DNA of 64,000 nt. It comes from Cryptomeria japonica. Taxonomy: Eukaryota > Streptophyta > Pinopsida > Cupressales > Cupressaceae. Position numbers and translations under genes: made by a program. Position 1 is the stretch's first letter, and each line of letters opens with the position of its first letter. A model generated the notes under the pieces. It was not told the origin of the DNA. It saw nothing but the letters and a program-made list of their open reading frames with translations, and did not search any database. The stretch is from assembly GCF_030272615.1 (NCBI RefSeq), contig NC_081415.1:372165009-372229008 (forward strand), in the 5' to 3' direction. Below, in pieces: positions 1-11,225 of the stretch.

Positions 1-1141
1 TCACATGAGGGCAAGATCGACGATGATGTTTTAACCAATCATTATGAGGGTTTTCTTCATGCATCATAGCCATTCATCCACATGCGAAAGAAAGATCCAG
101 TGATTGAGATTCAAATTTGAGGGTGAACTTTAGATTTCAAACAACTCCATGATGGTTGCCGACCTTTTAGGTCAAAATTGAATGCAAGTTCCATCAATAT
201 GCCAAATCTGAACAAATTGCACTCCTAACCACTTCCAAGTGTTGCGGCATAATTGTCACTACTCTTTCTGGCTCTGTAGAAGTTTCCCAAGGTCTTCCAT
301 GCCTATTTATTGCTCGATGAGACATTTTTGACCTGATAGAAGACTTCAAACACCATCCTATGTAGGACCTCCTTGATTTCTTGGGAGATTATTATTCTTT
401 CTTAGTTCTGCATGACACTTTTAGACATGCAACAATCAGATCTAATCTGATTTATTTCCCTTTGTAACTTGACCCTAGTTGATTAGGGTTTTTGAACTCG
501 ATGTAAACCAAAGTTATGCCTGATCTATAAAGGAAAAAATGCAACATATTCTCAGGGTCTTCTCCCTTTTCTCTTGCAAAATTCTATGATTTCTGCAACT
601 TTAATTGTTTTGCCTTCATGTTAATAAATTATATGTTTTACCTTTTCTTTGTTGTCAAAAACATTGTGTGTTATTCACTTTTCATTTGCAATCTTTCTTT
701 CTCTATTTTTCAAAATTTTAGATTGTATTAAATATGCTTATGTGTGTTGTTTGAGAATATCTCTCAATCCCTCTTAGTATCGTACTAGGTTCTAGTCATT
801 CTCTTTTTCTTTGGAGATAGTTGATAGATTGGGATTTTTGTATGTCCTTGGGTGGTTTATTGATGTCTTGTGCACTCATAGGTAGGGAAGCATCACTCAA
901 TCTTGGTGTATTATCTCTTTTCCCTTCTACAATTCCTTCTCCTTTTTCCCCTCTAGATCAGTAGAATAGACTTTACAAGTGTTGGGTTGGTTTAACATTG
1001 CATGTTGATTGGAAAGGAAGTCGACCTTCTTCAACGATTCAACCTCACATGCGTAAGGTACTACACATGGAGGTTGTTTCCATTTTTCACAATGCTATTG
1101 AGCACTAGTGTTCAACGAGGGTGCAAACTTTTGTGATAACA
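1..1141 (+). repeat. 5' LTR of element G (partial, left end outside window)
   Basis: This sequence aligns along its length, with small indels, to 61578-62732, and ends GTGATAACA. A TATA box (CTATAAAGG) at about 525-533 is conserved at 62116-62124 in the other LTR, so the transcription start is expected shortly downstream. The two copies differ by many substitutions, so G is old. There is no protein-coding content. Confidence 0.8.
525..533 (+). promoter_or_regulatory. TATA box of G 5' LTR
   Basis: CTATAAAGG occurs here and identically in the 3' LTR at 62116-62124, within an AT-rich U3-like context. Conservation between diverged LTRs supports a promoter role. Confidence 0.5.
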
Positions 1142-1210
1142 ATTTTTTGCATGCCCAATGGGACTGATTTTCAACTTACACGCTAAGAATTCAGTGTTGT
1201 TTTTAGTATC
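1142..1210 (+). other. G primer-binding and leader stub, interrupted by element A
   Basis: The 69 bases directly after G's 5' LTR should hold its primer-binding site. A stretch TGCATGCCCAATGGGAC resembles a decayed gypsy-type site of the TGGCGCCCA class, but the match is weak. G sequence stops at 1210, where element A is inserted, and resumes at 53159-53163 with ATATC, the partner of GTATC at 1206-1210 (4 of 5 bases). Confidence 0.4.
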
Positions 1211-2111
1211 TGTTGGGAAAATGGTGTCTCAACCTTGCATTTACATGAGGTAACTATTTATTGTAAGTTTTTGTTTGAGAATGAAATGGTGTGAAATTCT
1301 CCCTAAAGCTTCAGATTGGCTAGATAAGCATGCCAGTAAATTTTTCATCGCAAGATCATATCTAGTTTTGAAGATATTAAAGTTTTCATTTTTGAAGGGT
1401 GTGATGAAAGGTTTAAAATTAATTTTGAGGAATTTACACAGTCCCAAAATCCTTGAAAAGTGGGTGTAACTGGTGTAGCGGATTACGAGGTGATGGAGCA
1501 CTTTGTGAGCTTTCTGATGCATCAAATGGTTTGTCAATCAAACACCTAGTTCACAAGTTATGGCCTCCAGAAGTTTGGACCCCTGAAATAGGAAATATAA
1601 AAAAATGCATCGAACACATAAATGAGTTGTAAAAGGGAGGAACACATGTTTTTGTGTGTTTTGACACGTCATAGGGAATCTAGAATGGAGATAAGGTTGA
1701 CTCTACTTTATTGGGTGGTTTTAGTCTATGGTTTTGTAATATCGTTTGATAGCTTCTTGTAATGTATCTCCTATATATGAGGTGCATGAGATAGAGGTTG
1801 TGTGTAAGAGTCTTATGGCTATTGAGTTACCTCTAAATCTCTGATTAGTGGTACTCCTATGAAAATATTGCTCTGCAACTATATTGTAATCTGTAATTCA
1901 TTGTTGAATAATATATTGAGCTACTTTAGGAGTTTGGGGTTTTTCTCCCAAAAGGGTTTTCCCCACATAAATCACTATATTGTGATATGCATGATATTAT
2001 GTTTATTTATGTTAAGTTTATGTAATTACTATAATGATTTGTAAAAAAAATTGCATTACCCTCCTCTCAAGGTTAGTGTAGGAAGTTGTTCTGCTACTTA
2101 ACTTCCTTACA
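1211..2111 (+). repeat. 5' LTR of element A
   Basis: 901 bp, TG...CA bounded, homologous over its whole length to 52262-53158. A TATA-like CCTATATATGAGG lies at about 1769-1781. A short motif of the form TTTTTCTCCC...GGGTTTTCCCCACATAAAT at about 1937-1972 is shared in style with LTRs of B, C and I. Short open frames here are not genes. Confidence 0.9.
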
Positions 2112-2126
2112 AGTCGTATCAGAGTC
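2112..2126 (+). other. Primer-binding site of element A (decayed)
   Basis: AGTCGTATCAGAGTC directly follows the LTR and matches the usual copia initiator tRNA-Met site TGGTATCAGAGC with a few changes. Confidence 0.6.
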
Positions 2127-2235
2127 TGATCATATTTGGTTTCAGTTATGGGTTGTTGGGTTTTTTGAACTAATCCAGATTTGAGTGGGAGCTTGTGCAA
2201 AAGATACTTTTTGATCTTTTTGTACAAATTGTTAG

Positions 2236-2968
2236 ATGACAAGTTTGTCAAGGAGTATAGAGGTGAAAAAATTTTCTAGAAGTAATTTTGAGATGTGAAA
2301 GTTGAAGATGGAGGATCTACTAATACATCAAGATTTGTGGGATGTTGTTGATACAAATGTCTCAAGACCCTTAGATCCTACTACGACTACTCAATATGAT
2401 GTTATAGGCCATAATGCCAAGGGTCTAATAAGAATGTGCTTGGAAGACTCTATTATGACCAATTTCCATGAAGAGAACTCTGCAAAGAAGCTATGGACTA
2501 AACATGGTGAAATGTATCAAGAAAAATCTTTATTGAATCAAATTTTCTTGAGGAAGAAATTGTATTCCTTGAGAATGGAAGAGAGTGGATGAATTTTAGA
2601 CCACTTGGAAGCATTTAATATGTTGGTGGCTCAATTGATATCTATTGGTGTTAAGATGGACGAAGAGAAATATCAGATATTGCTTTGTTCTTTGCCTGAT
2701 TTGTGGGATTCTCTTGTTATAGCTATCAGTAGTACTTTTGTTGTTTTTAAGTCTGAAGATGTGGTGGGTGCCCTAATTGGTGAAGAGATTTGAAGGAAGG
2801 TATCCAATAATTTGAAGGAAGCCCTAACTATTCATGGAAAACCTAAGGAAAAAAGGAAAGAAGACTAAGAAGCACAATAAGTCCAAATCTATAGGGAGAT
2901 CAAAATCTCTGGGAAAGTCCAAAGCCATTTGCTGGAATTATGGTAATTCAAGTCACATTCATAAGGAC
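2236..2968 (+). pseudogene. gag: gag N-terminal part of element A (UBN2-type capsid and start of zinc knuckle)
   Basis: The best start is ATG at 2236. The frame runs into SNFEM*KLKMEDLL, where a TGA replaces the tryptophan usual in copia gag (NFxxWKxKMxxLL). A capsid-like region follows (DLWDVVD, ending near LWTKHGEMY, then KLYSLRM). A second block at 2605-2793 continues the gag2/UBN2 pattern (ALIGEEI) after an in-frame TGA. The zinc knuckle begins CWNYGNSSHIHKD at about 2930-2968 and is cut off by element K. The protein would coat the element RNA in virus-like particles. Several stops make it non-functional. Confidence 0.8.
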
Positions 2969-3272
2969 TGAAGAAGTTGAGAAAATACAACTTTAGAGAT
3001 CCCAAGAACACCCACATACAAATACCTGTCACAAGAGAAGAATGGAGGCACATAAAGAAAAAAAGCATAAATGCTCTGAAGAAGAAGATTATAATTCAAA
3101 AAGGGAATCAATTAAATGAATTAGTACAATACAATCCTTATAGAAGGATAATCTTCTTCTTCAGAGCATTTATGCTTTTTTGCTTTATGTGCCTCCATTC
3201 TTCTCTTGTGACAGGTATTTGCATCCAGTTGTTCTTGGGATTCTCTAAAGTTGTATTTTCTCAACTTCTTCA
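2969..3272 (+). repeat. Fold-back 5' LTR of element K (124/125-bp inverted arms, 55-bp loop)
   Basis: 2969-3092 is the reverse complement of 3148-3272 with only a few differences, separated by a 55-base loop. The right arm is a normal LTR 3' end: it ends CAACTTCTTCA, abuts the primer site, and resembles the end of the 3' LTR (TTTCTCAACTCTCACA). The expected LTR start (TGTTAGAGTATTCAGG, as at 5423) is absent and the reversed LTR end takes its place, giving a TG...CA terminus by symmetry. Confidence 0.8.
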
Positions 3273-3284
3273 TGGTATCAGAGC
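3273..3284 (+). other. Primer-binding site of element K
   Basis: TGGTATCAGAGC is a perfect match to the usual plant copia site complementary to initiator tRNA-Met, immediately after the LTR end TTCA. Confidence 0.85.
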
Positions 3285-5412
3285 TTCAGATCTGCAGCTA
3301 TCTGTTCTTATTTTGAGAATTTTTTGCATTGGAAGCAGATCTGGTGTTTCAGGAAGGTTTTTTTATGCACTTAGGGATAGGCTTTTTTTTCTAAGAACTT
3401 TGGGCCTAAACGGGCCTCACCATCATGCTCAGAAGGCCCAAAACCCCTATAGTCGTATAAAACTTGACCTTTTTTGGCTCCTGAGCCTCTAGGAGTATTT
3501 TTCTCTAGTACTAGGTCATACGGATCTGGCACACAGTTCGAGAAAAAAATTTCAAAGAATAATTTTTTGCCTTTTTACAGCATGCAAGACGATTTTTTGA
3601 AAAAAAAAAATTTAAATCAAAAATCAAAAAATATTGCAAAAGGCGAAAAGAAAAAGTGTTTTTTTAAACCAAATTTTTTGTTTTGGGGGGTTTCCCCATG
3701 GTATGCAGGGTACTATGGGGCCCCCTGCCAAGCTGCAAGACCCCGCCACTACTATTAGAGTGAGCCCTGTCGGCTATCGACCTCCAACGCCCTCTGGCCC
3801 CCACCGGCCTTGCCTTCCTGGCCGCCGCCGCCGTAGAAACCCCTGGTCGCCGTAGCACCCCACCCACTGGCCCCCGAGGGTCCTCGATGCAACACCCCAC
3901 TCGTCAGCCCCCGTCGCCACAACAACCCCCAGCCGCCATAACCCACTACCCGTTGGTCCCTCACTGCCCGTGGCCTCCCTGTACAATGTCGGAAACCACC
4001 TCGCGTCGCCGGAACCTGCCCCACTTTGCCGACCACAAATCTATCGCCCACCAGACACCCTCCACCTGGCCACCACTGTTCGGCCATCGCAGCGCCCCCC
4101 ACCCACCACTGGAGCGCCGCCCACTAGCCACCACTGCCAGGCTCCTACCACTGGACCTCCACCCTCTTGTCTTTTAAGGGGGGGTTCATTTTTCTGCCAT
4201 ATCTTGAGCATACAGAGTCATTTTTTTGAAAATGAATAGGCATCAAGAAGCTGGTTCCAAGCCGGACCTCGCGATGTTGGAATTTTTTCCAATTTTATTG
4301 TTTGACTATGTTTTTTTCCAGTCAAGGTGGGGTCTCTTTTTTGCACTCTGGGAGCCATAGAATGAGCATGTGAACTCTATTTTTTAAAAACTTTATATCA
4401 TTGGAAAGCTTGTCCTATGTACTTTCAAGACATATGATTTTTCTTTCTAGATTGTGATCCAAGAATATTTTCCTCAGTTTTTTTCTTTTTCAGCACTCTG
4501 TGGATATCTTGTTTGTTTCAGTTCCTAGGATCTTTTCTCTGAGTGGGATATCTCTATTTTGGTTCTCCTTCTATTTCCAATCTTCTTATCATTGTAGCTT
4601 CTTTTATGCAAATGCACTAAGATAAAGTGCCATCATGCATTGTTTACTTGGGATCTTGCACATCTTGTGCCTTATTGTACATGCACTCCTTATAAAGTGC
4701 CATGAGGGGGTTGATGCTTGCCTTTTTTGCCATCTACCTTTGTCCAATGACTGTTCGTTCCATGACATTCACCTCATGCTATGTGTCAACTGAGTGTTCC
4801 TTCCATGACACTACGTATTGTCTTCGCACCTTCGATGTTCCTAGTTCTTTGTCATGCAGTTCTTGTTGGTCGTTCTTTTCAATGTACATGTCCCTCTCCC
4901 TTTTCACCATTATGGGGAGGTTTAGCCTGTTGGTTCTAATGCTTTCATGGTTTGATTGATTAGCTCTTCAGGCTTTAGTTTCTAATGCCATCTGTATCTT
5001 CAAGTTCAGTTGTTTGTCTTTGTTTTCCTTCTAATTCGAGTAGTGTCATTTGAGGGTACTCATACAGATTACAGTCTTCTCTACCTAGTCATGTTCTATT
5101 TCAGTGGAGGTTCTTCAAATCAGCAGTTATTCTTCGACAGTGTTTGCAGGTTCTTCATGCTTAAGTGATTCTTTTGATCTTCTCTTGTTCCTATCTTTTT
5201 GGAACATTCTTGTTTGGAGGCTTTTTCAGTCCTTCTTCTTGCTTTTTCCATCTCTGTTTGGAGTAGAGTTTTGTTCCCACGCGGTTTTCTCTATTTCTCC
5301 GGTTCATAAAGATTTGGTTGTATTTGGGTACCTGATCAGGCCTTGTTGTTGGGACCCATCTTTCCTGCTTTCAGTAGTTGTTCTTGGTTTTAGCTTCTCC
5401 CTAAGTCTAGCT
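3285..5412 (+). other. Non-coding interior of element K with a GC-rich island at about 3690-4180
   Basis: There is no gag, protease, integrase or reverse transcriptase motif in any frame. From about 3690 to 4180 the base composition switches sharply to C/G-rich, with CpG steps and Pro/Arg/Ala-rich low-complexity open frames on both strands. Overlapping open frames on both strands are expected from composition alone, so I do not call a gene. The rest is T-rich and featureless. The island could be a captured host fragment. Confidence 0.5.
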
Positions 5413-5790
5413 TAAGGGGGGGTGTTAGAGTATTCAGGTATTTACTTGATTAATTAAACAATATTTGTTTAATTATTTAAGTTCCCTTTATCTCTTTTAC
5501 ACTTAAGCTAACTTTAGGTGCATATTAATTAATTCTTTTATTAATTATTATGTGCAAGCCTAGGTTTTCATTTTTAGGGTTTCTTGACCTATTAGAGGTT
5601 ATTCTTTTCATTGTATTGTGAGGATTATCACATTACAAATTTTGTGAATATTGAGCTCTCATATTTTTAAGCATATTTTCTATGTATTTGTTTCATCTCT
5701 TATTTGCTTCCTTGCTTCTCCTTGTAATAGGTTATTAAGCTTGCAGAGATCATTTGGGCTCCTCTGGTGTTGTGTTTCTCAACTCTCACA
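5413..5790 (+). repeat. Polypurine tract and 3' LTR of element K
   Basis: The tract TAAGGGGGGG (5413-5422) is followed by an LTR beginning TGTTAGAGTATTCAGG and ending TCAACTCTCACA at 5790 (368 bp), with TSD AGGAC next. The last part resembles the end of K's 5' LTR, but the two are considerably diverged. Confidence 0.75.
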
Positions 5791-5795
5791 AGGAC

Positions 5796-7290
5796 TACAA
5801 AGAAGAAAAGAAGAAGAAAAATAAAAGGTTTTACTCTAATTCTAAGTCTGAGAAGGAAGACGGTGATGCATTCATTCCAGCTTTGGCTACTTGTGTGGTA
5901 ATGTTGCATGGTTAATTGAATCAGGTGCATCTTTTTCATATGACTTCCAATAGAGATTGGTTTTCTAAATATGAAAAATTTAATAGATGTAAGGTGTACA
6001 TTGGTGATGATTCACATTTAGATATTTTTGGTCATGGTAAAGTTAGGATCAAGTTTCCTGATGGTAGAATAAAAAGGATTAGCGGTGTGCTACATATCCT
6101 TGGATTAAAACTAGATTTATTATTTGTGAGTAAACTAATAGATGCGGATGTGTAGGTAGTCTTTTCTGATGCAGGATGTAAGATGATTAAGGGTTCTATG
6201 GTGATTGATAGAGGTGTCAAGTTTGATACTTTGTATAATCTAGAGGCATACATTGTTGAGTGTAATAGCACTTCTATAAAAAAAAATCCATGGATACTTT
6301 GTTGGAAGATTTGAGGGTTTCACCTTCAGTGGATGGACATTGCTTTTGGGTACCTAAGGATGCTCTTTCTTCTAAAGAAAAGTTACTTGTAGAGAAGACT
6401 ATGTTATGCCGCCGGAGACTCGGCCATACTGGAGAAACGAGTCTAAGGACGTTGAAAAATAAAAACCTTGTTGAAGGTTTGAATGATTGTAATCTTGATT
6501 TTGATTTCTATGAGCATTGCATTTATAGAAAAAAAAACCACATTAAGTTTTACTTGAGTTCTCATAAATCTTGTGGTGTTTTGGATCTTATTAATTCTAA
6601 TGTGTTTGGTCTTGTAAATGCTCCTTCCATTGTAAAATACACATATTATTTTTCATTTATTGATAATTTTAGTAGAAGGACATGAGTATATTTTCTGAAG
6701 ACTAAATCTGAAGTTTGCAGTTATTTTAAAGAATTTAAAGAAATGGTTAAGTTGTAGACTGGAAAAAAAATTAAATGATTGAGGACTGATAATGTCGGTG
6801 AATTTTTCTCTAATGAGTTTTGATAGATTTTGTAAAGACTATGGCATTAACAGACAGAAGACAACTCTGTATTCTCCACAATAGAATAGAGTTACAAAAA
6901 GAATGAACAAGACATTGATGGAGAAGGCTAGGAGTATGTTGAGTAGTGCTAGTCTAGAACAAAAATTTTGGGTTGAAGTTGTTGCCACTGCGTGCTACCT
7001 GAATAATAGATCTCCTACATCATCTCTTGTTTATAAAATGCATATGGAAGCATGGTTAGGTAACAATCCTTCATTGAGACATCTTAGAGTTTTTGGTTTC
7101 GAGGCATATGCACATGTGCCAAAGGAGAAGCAAACAAAGTCGGAGAACAAGGTTGTGGAATGCATCTTCATCAGATATAGTAGACGTGTTATTTTTAGAG
7201 AAATTAAGTCTCCTCCTATTACATTGCAGCCAAAACAAACTAAGAAGGAAGATGTGATTCAATTCCCTTCTATGCCTGAAAGAGTTTAAT
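5796..7290 (+). pseudogene. pol: Element A: end of gag, aspartic protease and integrase
   Basis: After K the frame gives lysine-rich gag tail (EEKKKKNKRF), then the protease start with the active-site region near 5910-5935 (decayed from D-S-G-A, followed by HMTSNRDWF). LDLLFVSKL at about 6110 matches the copia protease end. The GAG_pre-integrase region holds the zinc ligands (RRLGHTGE, about 6415-6440, then the EHC knuckle near 6515). The integrase core shows YYFSFIDNFSRR (about 6645-6680), LRTDNVGEFFS (about 6780-6812), and the third acidic residue region near 6900 before MNKTLMEKARSML. Its C-terminal part HLRVFGFEAYAHVP is at about 7080. Several stops and shifts break the frame. Confidence 0.85.
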
Positions 7291-7433
7291 TGAGACCACT
7301 TAATAGGCAAGAAGTTGAGGAGAGCTCATCTAGCTCTGAATCTTTAGAAGAGGAGTAAGAACCTCCAACTCAACTTGTTCGAAGGTCTACAAGACATAGA
7401 CAACCACCTAAAAGGTATTAACCTAATGATTAA

Positions 7434-8162
7434 AGATGTATTTTTGCTTTGAATACTAATATGGATGAACCTAGATCTGTAGAAGAGGCTTTAGGTATGA
7501 ATGATGTAGAATCCTAGAAGATTTCTATGGAAGAAAAAATGGTAGCTTTGAAAAAGAATGACACATGGGATCTTGTACCATTGCCTAAAGGATGAAAACT
7601 TGTTGGTTGTAAATGGGTGTTCAAGAAAAAGATTGGTACAGATGGAGGCATTACGATGTATAAAGCAAGGTTGGTTGTAAAAGGCTACTCTCAAGTTGAG
7701 GGTGTTGATTATGGTGAGATTTTCTCATGTTGAAAAAATGACATCCACTATATATTTGTTTTCTATTGCTACTGCTTATGATTTAGAGGTTGAACAAATG
7801 GATGTGAAAACTACTTTCCTTCATGGTGATTTGAAGGAGGATATTTATATGACATAGCCAAAGCACTATGTGGTAAAATGTAAAACTATTTTGGTCTGTA
7901 AATTGAAGAAATCTTTGTATGGCCTCAAACAGAGTCCTAGGATATGGTAACAGAAATTTAATACATATGATTTGAGTTCAGGATTTGAACATTCTAAATC
8001 TGATCGCTATATTTTTTATAAATCTAATGGTGATTATTTCTTGTACATTGCACTATATGTTGATGATATGTTACTCATTAGTAAAGGGAAAGGTATGCTT
8101 TCAGAAATAAAGTCTCATCTTGCTACTAAATTTGAAATGAAAGATCTTGGTGCAACAAAACA
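7434..8162 (+). pseudogene. pol: Element A: reverse transcriptase, 5' part
   Basis: The copia reverse transcriptase starts with SMEEKMVALKKNDTWDLVPLP (split by stops), then KWVFKKK, ARLVVKGYSQ and VEQMDVKTTFLHGDL, where the first catalytic Asp is present. SLYGLKQSPR follows at about 7915-7945 and YVDDMLLIS at about 8066-8092 with both catalytic Asp residues. It ends at MKDLGATKHIL, where element B is inserted; the missing continuation is at 51330. TSD CATTC lies at 8163-8167 and 51325-51329. A frameshift near 7730 and stops (CAG or TGG to TAG/TGA) inactivate it. Confidence 0.9.
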
Positions 8163-8167
8163 CATTC

Positions 8168-9105
8168 TATTGGAATTAGGGATCACTGAGAGCGGGGTGA
8201 ATCAGTGACCTATTAGTTAGAAATTTTTCTGACTTAACTTTTAACCACTGGAAGCATAAGCATAAAACTAAAATGTGGGAACATAAAACAAACAACCACA
8301 AAATCATAACACCAAAATTTTTACGTGGAAACCCAAATGGGAAAAACCACGATGGGATTTGAACCCATGATATTTTTCCACTATGGCCAGTAGAAAAACA
8401 ATATTACAATATGGGGAATGCATAGGCATTCAAGAACACCGCCTAGAGCTCACTTCTCAAATATAATAAGGGCTATAACCTTGGAAGGCTCACTACCTTA
8501 CAAATTGGTTATAGTGATGATTACAAAAAAAGAACTCCAAAATAGCATCTACAATGCCTGGATGAGTTCTGGTTAAGTGCCAAATATACTGATTGTTTCA
8601 CCTTTGATCTTCTGCTCTGTTTTGCTTTGCTCTCTTTCTCAGTCAGCTACTAGATCAAGAATGCGCATGTGAAACTACACTAAAATGGATTATCGATCAC
8701 CACTCACTTTCACACATTCATACCATTCGTTAAAAAGATCTCCCACACTGGTCTTATATATCTGCAATCACAAAATAGATCATTTATCAAGTCGACCTCC
8801 TAATATAACGTGTAGTCATATGTCGACTTGACTAGATCACCAAAACAATGTTAAAATGATGTCTCTATGTAGGCTTAATCATCCCATACATGATTCAATA
8901 TACCGCAATCGCCGGAAAGCTTCCGGACCAAAAAATGCTCTGTTCAACCTGAAATACTGGTTAACTAGCTACCGGTTGACATCCTCTTCCGAAAATCAAG
9001 ATCCATGATTACCAGATAGGAATTTCAAGAAGATTTTCCATCAACAACAACCTTAAATCAATAATCAACCATCAAAAGTCACCTAATGAGTGTCAATTGC
9101 CAACA
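8168..9105 (-). repeat. 3' LTR of element B
   Basis: 938 bp, matching 50364-51324 throughout. On the - strand it carries a TATA-like GATATATAAGA (about 8755-8765) and the shared copia motif GTTTTTCCCATTTGGGTTT followed by CCACGTAAA (about 8318-8350). The first base pair TA instead of TG at 8168-8169 is a decayed terminus. Confidence 0.9.
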
Positions 9106-9369
9106 ATCTCTCCCTTTCGCATTGATGGCAACACTCGTGAAAAGTAGCGAAGTGTTGGAAAAAAAAAATGAACACCGGATCCAAAGATTTTCTAAGGCTC
9201 CCCCTTAGACAAGGAATTCTGAAACCTATAATTACACTCTTTCACTATATATTTTTCACCTTTACTCTCCCCCTTGACAACAATACAAAAGATGGGGTGT
9301 TGCCCAAAATTTATATACAGAGATAACTGTCGGAGACTTTACAAGTACTTCAAAATGTCAGCAAAAATG
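9106..9369 (-). other. Element B tail with repeated purine tracts beside the 3' LTR
   Basis: On the - strand this shows GCGAAAGGGAGAGAT next to the LTR, plus two further purine-rich runs (CTAAGGGGGAG, CAAGGGGGAGAG). The same multiple-tract arrangement occurs in element C before its 3' LTR (45505-45634), as expected for SIRE-like copia elements. Element C's 5' LTR starts at 9370. Confidence 0.6.
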
Positions 9370-9671
9370 TGTTGGCAAATTGCTAGATTTGGTTAAGTGT
9401 TGTCATTGATGTCAAAACTATATCCCGGTTGGAGATGATCCCAATTGGAGATGATCCTGGTTAGTCTTGGTGATATTCTTGGTTTTGGCCATCATTTTGA
9501 TCCGTGTATGACCAGATCTCTGGAATCGGTTTGGGATGCTTATTCTGATGGCTATATGCTTGCTATATTCTGGTGGTTTCATAATTTGGTTATCACTTTT
9601 GGGTATTTGCCTTTACTAGCTTGTTCTTTATTTTCTCAGCTAGCTTTTGGCTTTACCGTCTTCTAGTGTTC
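9370..9671 (+). repeat. Element C 5' LTR, piece 1 of 3
   Basis: It begins TGTTGGCAAATTGCTAG and is collinear with 45635-45930 of the 3' LTR (shared CTCTGGAATCGGTTT, GGTTATCACTTTTGG). It ends where element D is inserted; TGTTC at 9667-9671 pairs with CATTC at 17386-17390 as a decayed TSD. The open frame at 9445-9666 is not a gene. Confidence 0.85.
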
Positions 9672-11183
9672 TGATACGGAGGCTACCTAGCTTACCATCA
9701 ATTGGGATTCTTTAATGGTTTGTTTCTATCCCTTCTTGGGTTCACGTCTACCTCACCAAACTTATCAGGGCTTCCCTACCATTTATTTTCTTATCTCACT
9801 TTTATCAAGCTCACCAAGTAAGCTTGCTCACTAAAACCTTGCAGGGATGCAGGACACACACACATATTCCCTCATTGCAACACCACCCATCTTGTTTGTT
9901 TTAGCAAACTTTTCTCTATTGGATTCACAATGTCACAGTTTCAGGCTTGTAGCCTTTTGGAACTTCTTCCAGTTCTCAACAGATTCCTCTCCTGCAAGTT
10001 ATCTTCATTACATTACTGAAACCTAGCCGAACTACTTCCAAGCTCGCCTAGGCTCAGTATGTAGAAATGACGATTGCCATTTCCTGGTTTCCTCCTACTA
10101 CTATTTTACTCATACTGTACATTTTTGGCTCTTCCTGAAGCACTCCAATGGATTTGTGGATCCCACGATGGAGTTTGAAGACATAGCCATATTTACAATG
10201 TGGATTCAAACAAAGAATGAACAATAAAAAGGAAACTCTAGCTACAGAACTATAATGAAAAATTTAGCAAAACAAAATAGAATAGTATTCAGTGATCGGG
10301 ACCAGAAAATAGACTTGTATGTATTTCTTTTGTTTTTCCAAAATGATCCAGCAACCCCTTACAATTCATCTTTTCGGACTCTTATAGCTCATCCATCCAT
10401 CGTGGAAACACAAACGGTTACAAAATGAAAGGAAAATATTTCCATATCAGGTCATCAGTGTAGCCTCAAAACCTGGCTTCCGATGCACGTTGGCAACTTG
10501 CAAAAATCCGCACCTTTCCATTGGATGATTGGGGTAACCAAAGCACACCTACATCGATACTCGATAACCGGCTCCTATGTTGGTTATTTTTCCATCGGCC
10601 TTTGGGGTAACATCAAATCCTAGTTTTCGATGGCCGATAGCGACTTGTCGCGCTTCGTACTTCCTATCGGGCTTCGACGTAACATCAACTTCTATTTTCC
10701 AATGGCTGATGGCAACTTATTACGCTCCACATTTCGTATCGGGCTTCGGCATAACATGGAAGCATTCCTCCTGATGGCCGATGCACCTCCTTTGGTTGTG
10801 CACTTTCTATCGGGTTTCACCGTAGGTGAGAACCTTGCCTGTCGATAACCAATACCACCCGGTCCATGCCTATGCCTTCCCATTGGGTCATTGGGGTAGC
10901 GTAAAACTACTCTGTCTGATACTCGATGACTATCATTGAGGCACTCCACTCTGCATGCTAACTCAATGGGTCATTGGGGTAGCATAAAACCGCTCCTTCT
11001 GATACCCGATAACTCACTCCAAACTTTGGCGACCGCTTCGGGATAAGTCCTTCTGATTGGGGTAGGTCTTGCGGATAAGCAACATTTCAAAAATTGCAAT
11101 AAAAAAGGACTTAGAGCCAGTCCATAATATGTACATGCCAAAGTTGGTTAAGGGCATCTCAACCCTTAGGTGCTCCTACACCA
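9672..11183 (-). repeat. 3' LTR of element D with internal minisatellite-like repeats
   Basis: 1512 bp, matched by 15877-17385. Between about 10480 and 11080 it holds degenerate repeats built on CGATGGCCGATRGCGACTT and TATCGGGCTTCGRCGTAACA, about 60-70 bp apart. These create short spurious open frames at 10577-10949. The same repeats occur in the other LTR at about 16640-17270. Confidence 0.85.
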
Positions 11184-11225
11184 TACTCCCAAAAAATAAA
11201 GAAGTCAAGTGATTGCACACGACAG

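Larger units (their letters stand above)
2969..5790 (+). mobile_element. Element K: small non-autonomous copia-type LTR element with fold-back 5' LTR
   Basis: The insertion sits inside A's gag zinc knuckle and is flanked by the perfect TSD AGGAC (2964-2968 and 5791-5795). The host frame resumes exactly after it (KDYKEEKKKK...). The initiator tRNA-Met primer site TGGTATCAGAGC is at 3273-3284, a polypurine tract TAAGGGGGGG at 5413-5422, and the 3' LTR at 5423-5790. The 2.1-kb interior has no retroviral domain, so it is a short LARD or large TRIM type moved by another element's proteins. Its 5' LTR is abnormal: the first 124 bp are a reverse copy of the LTR's own 3' end. Confidence 0.85.

Noticed and set aside
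3148-3272. Fold-back in K considered as a MITE or microRNA precursor
   Set aside because: The right arm abuts a perfect primer-binding site and matches the end of K's 3' LTR, so it is LTR sequence; the TSD belongs to the whole 2.8-kb unit.
3634-4239. Several Pro/Arg/Ala-rich open frames on both strands in K
   Set aside because: The region is GC-rich with few stops in any frame; frames overlap on both strands and show no motif, so composition explains them.
10577-10949. Overlapping open frames on both strands in D's 3' LTR (also 16331-17047 in the other LTR)
   Set aside because: They follow the LTR repeat units, shift frame between the two LTR copies and match no domain.
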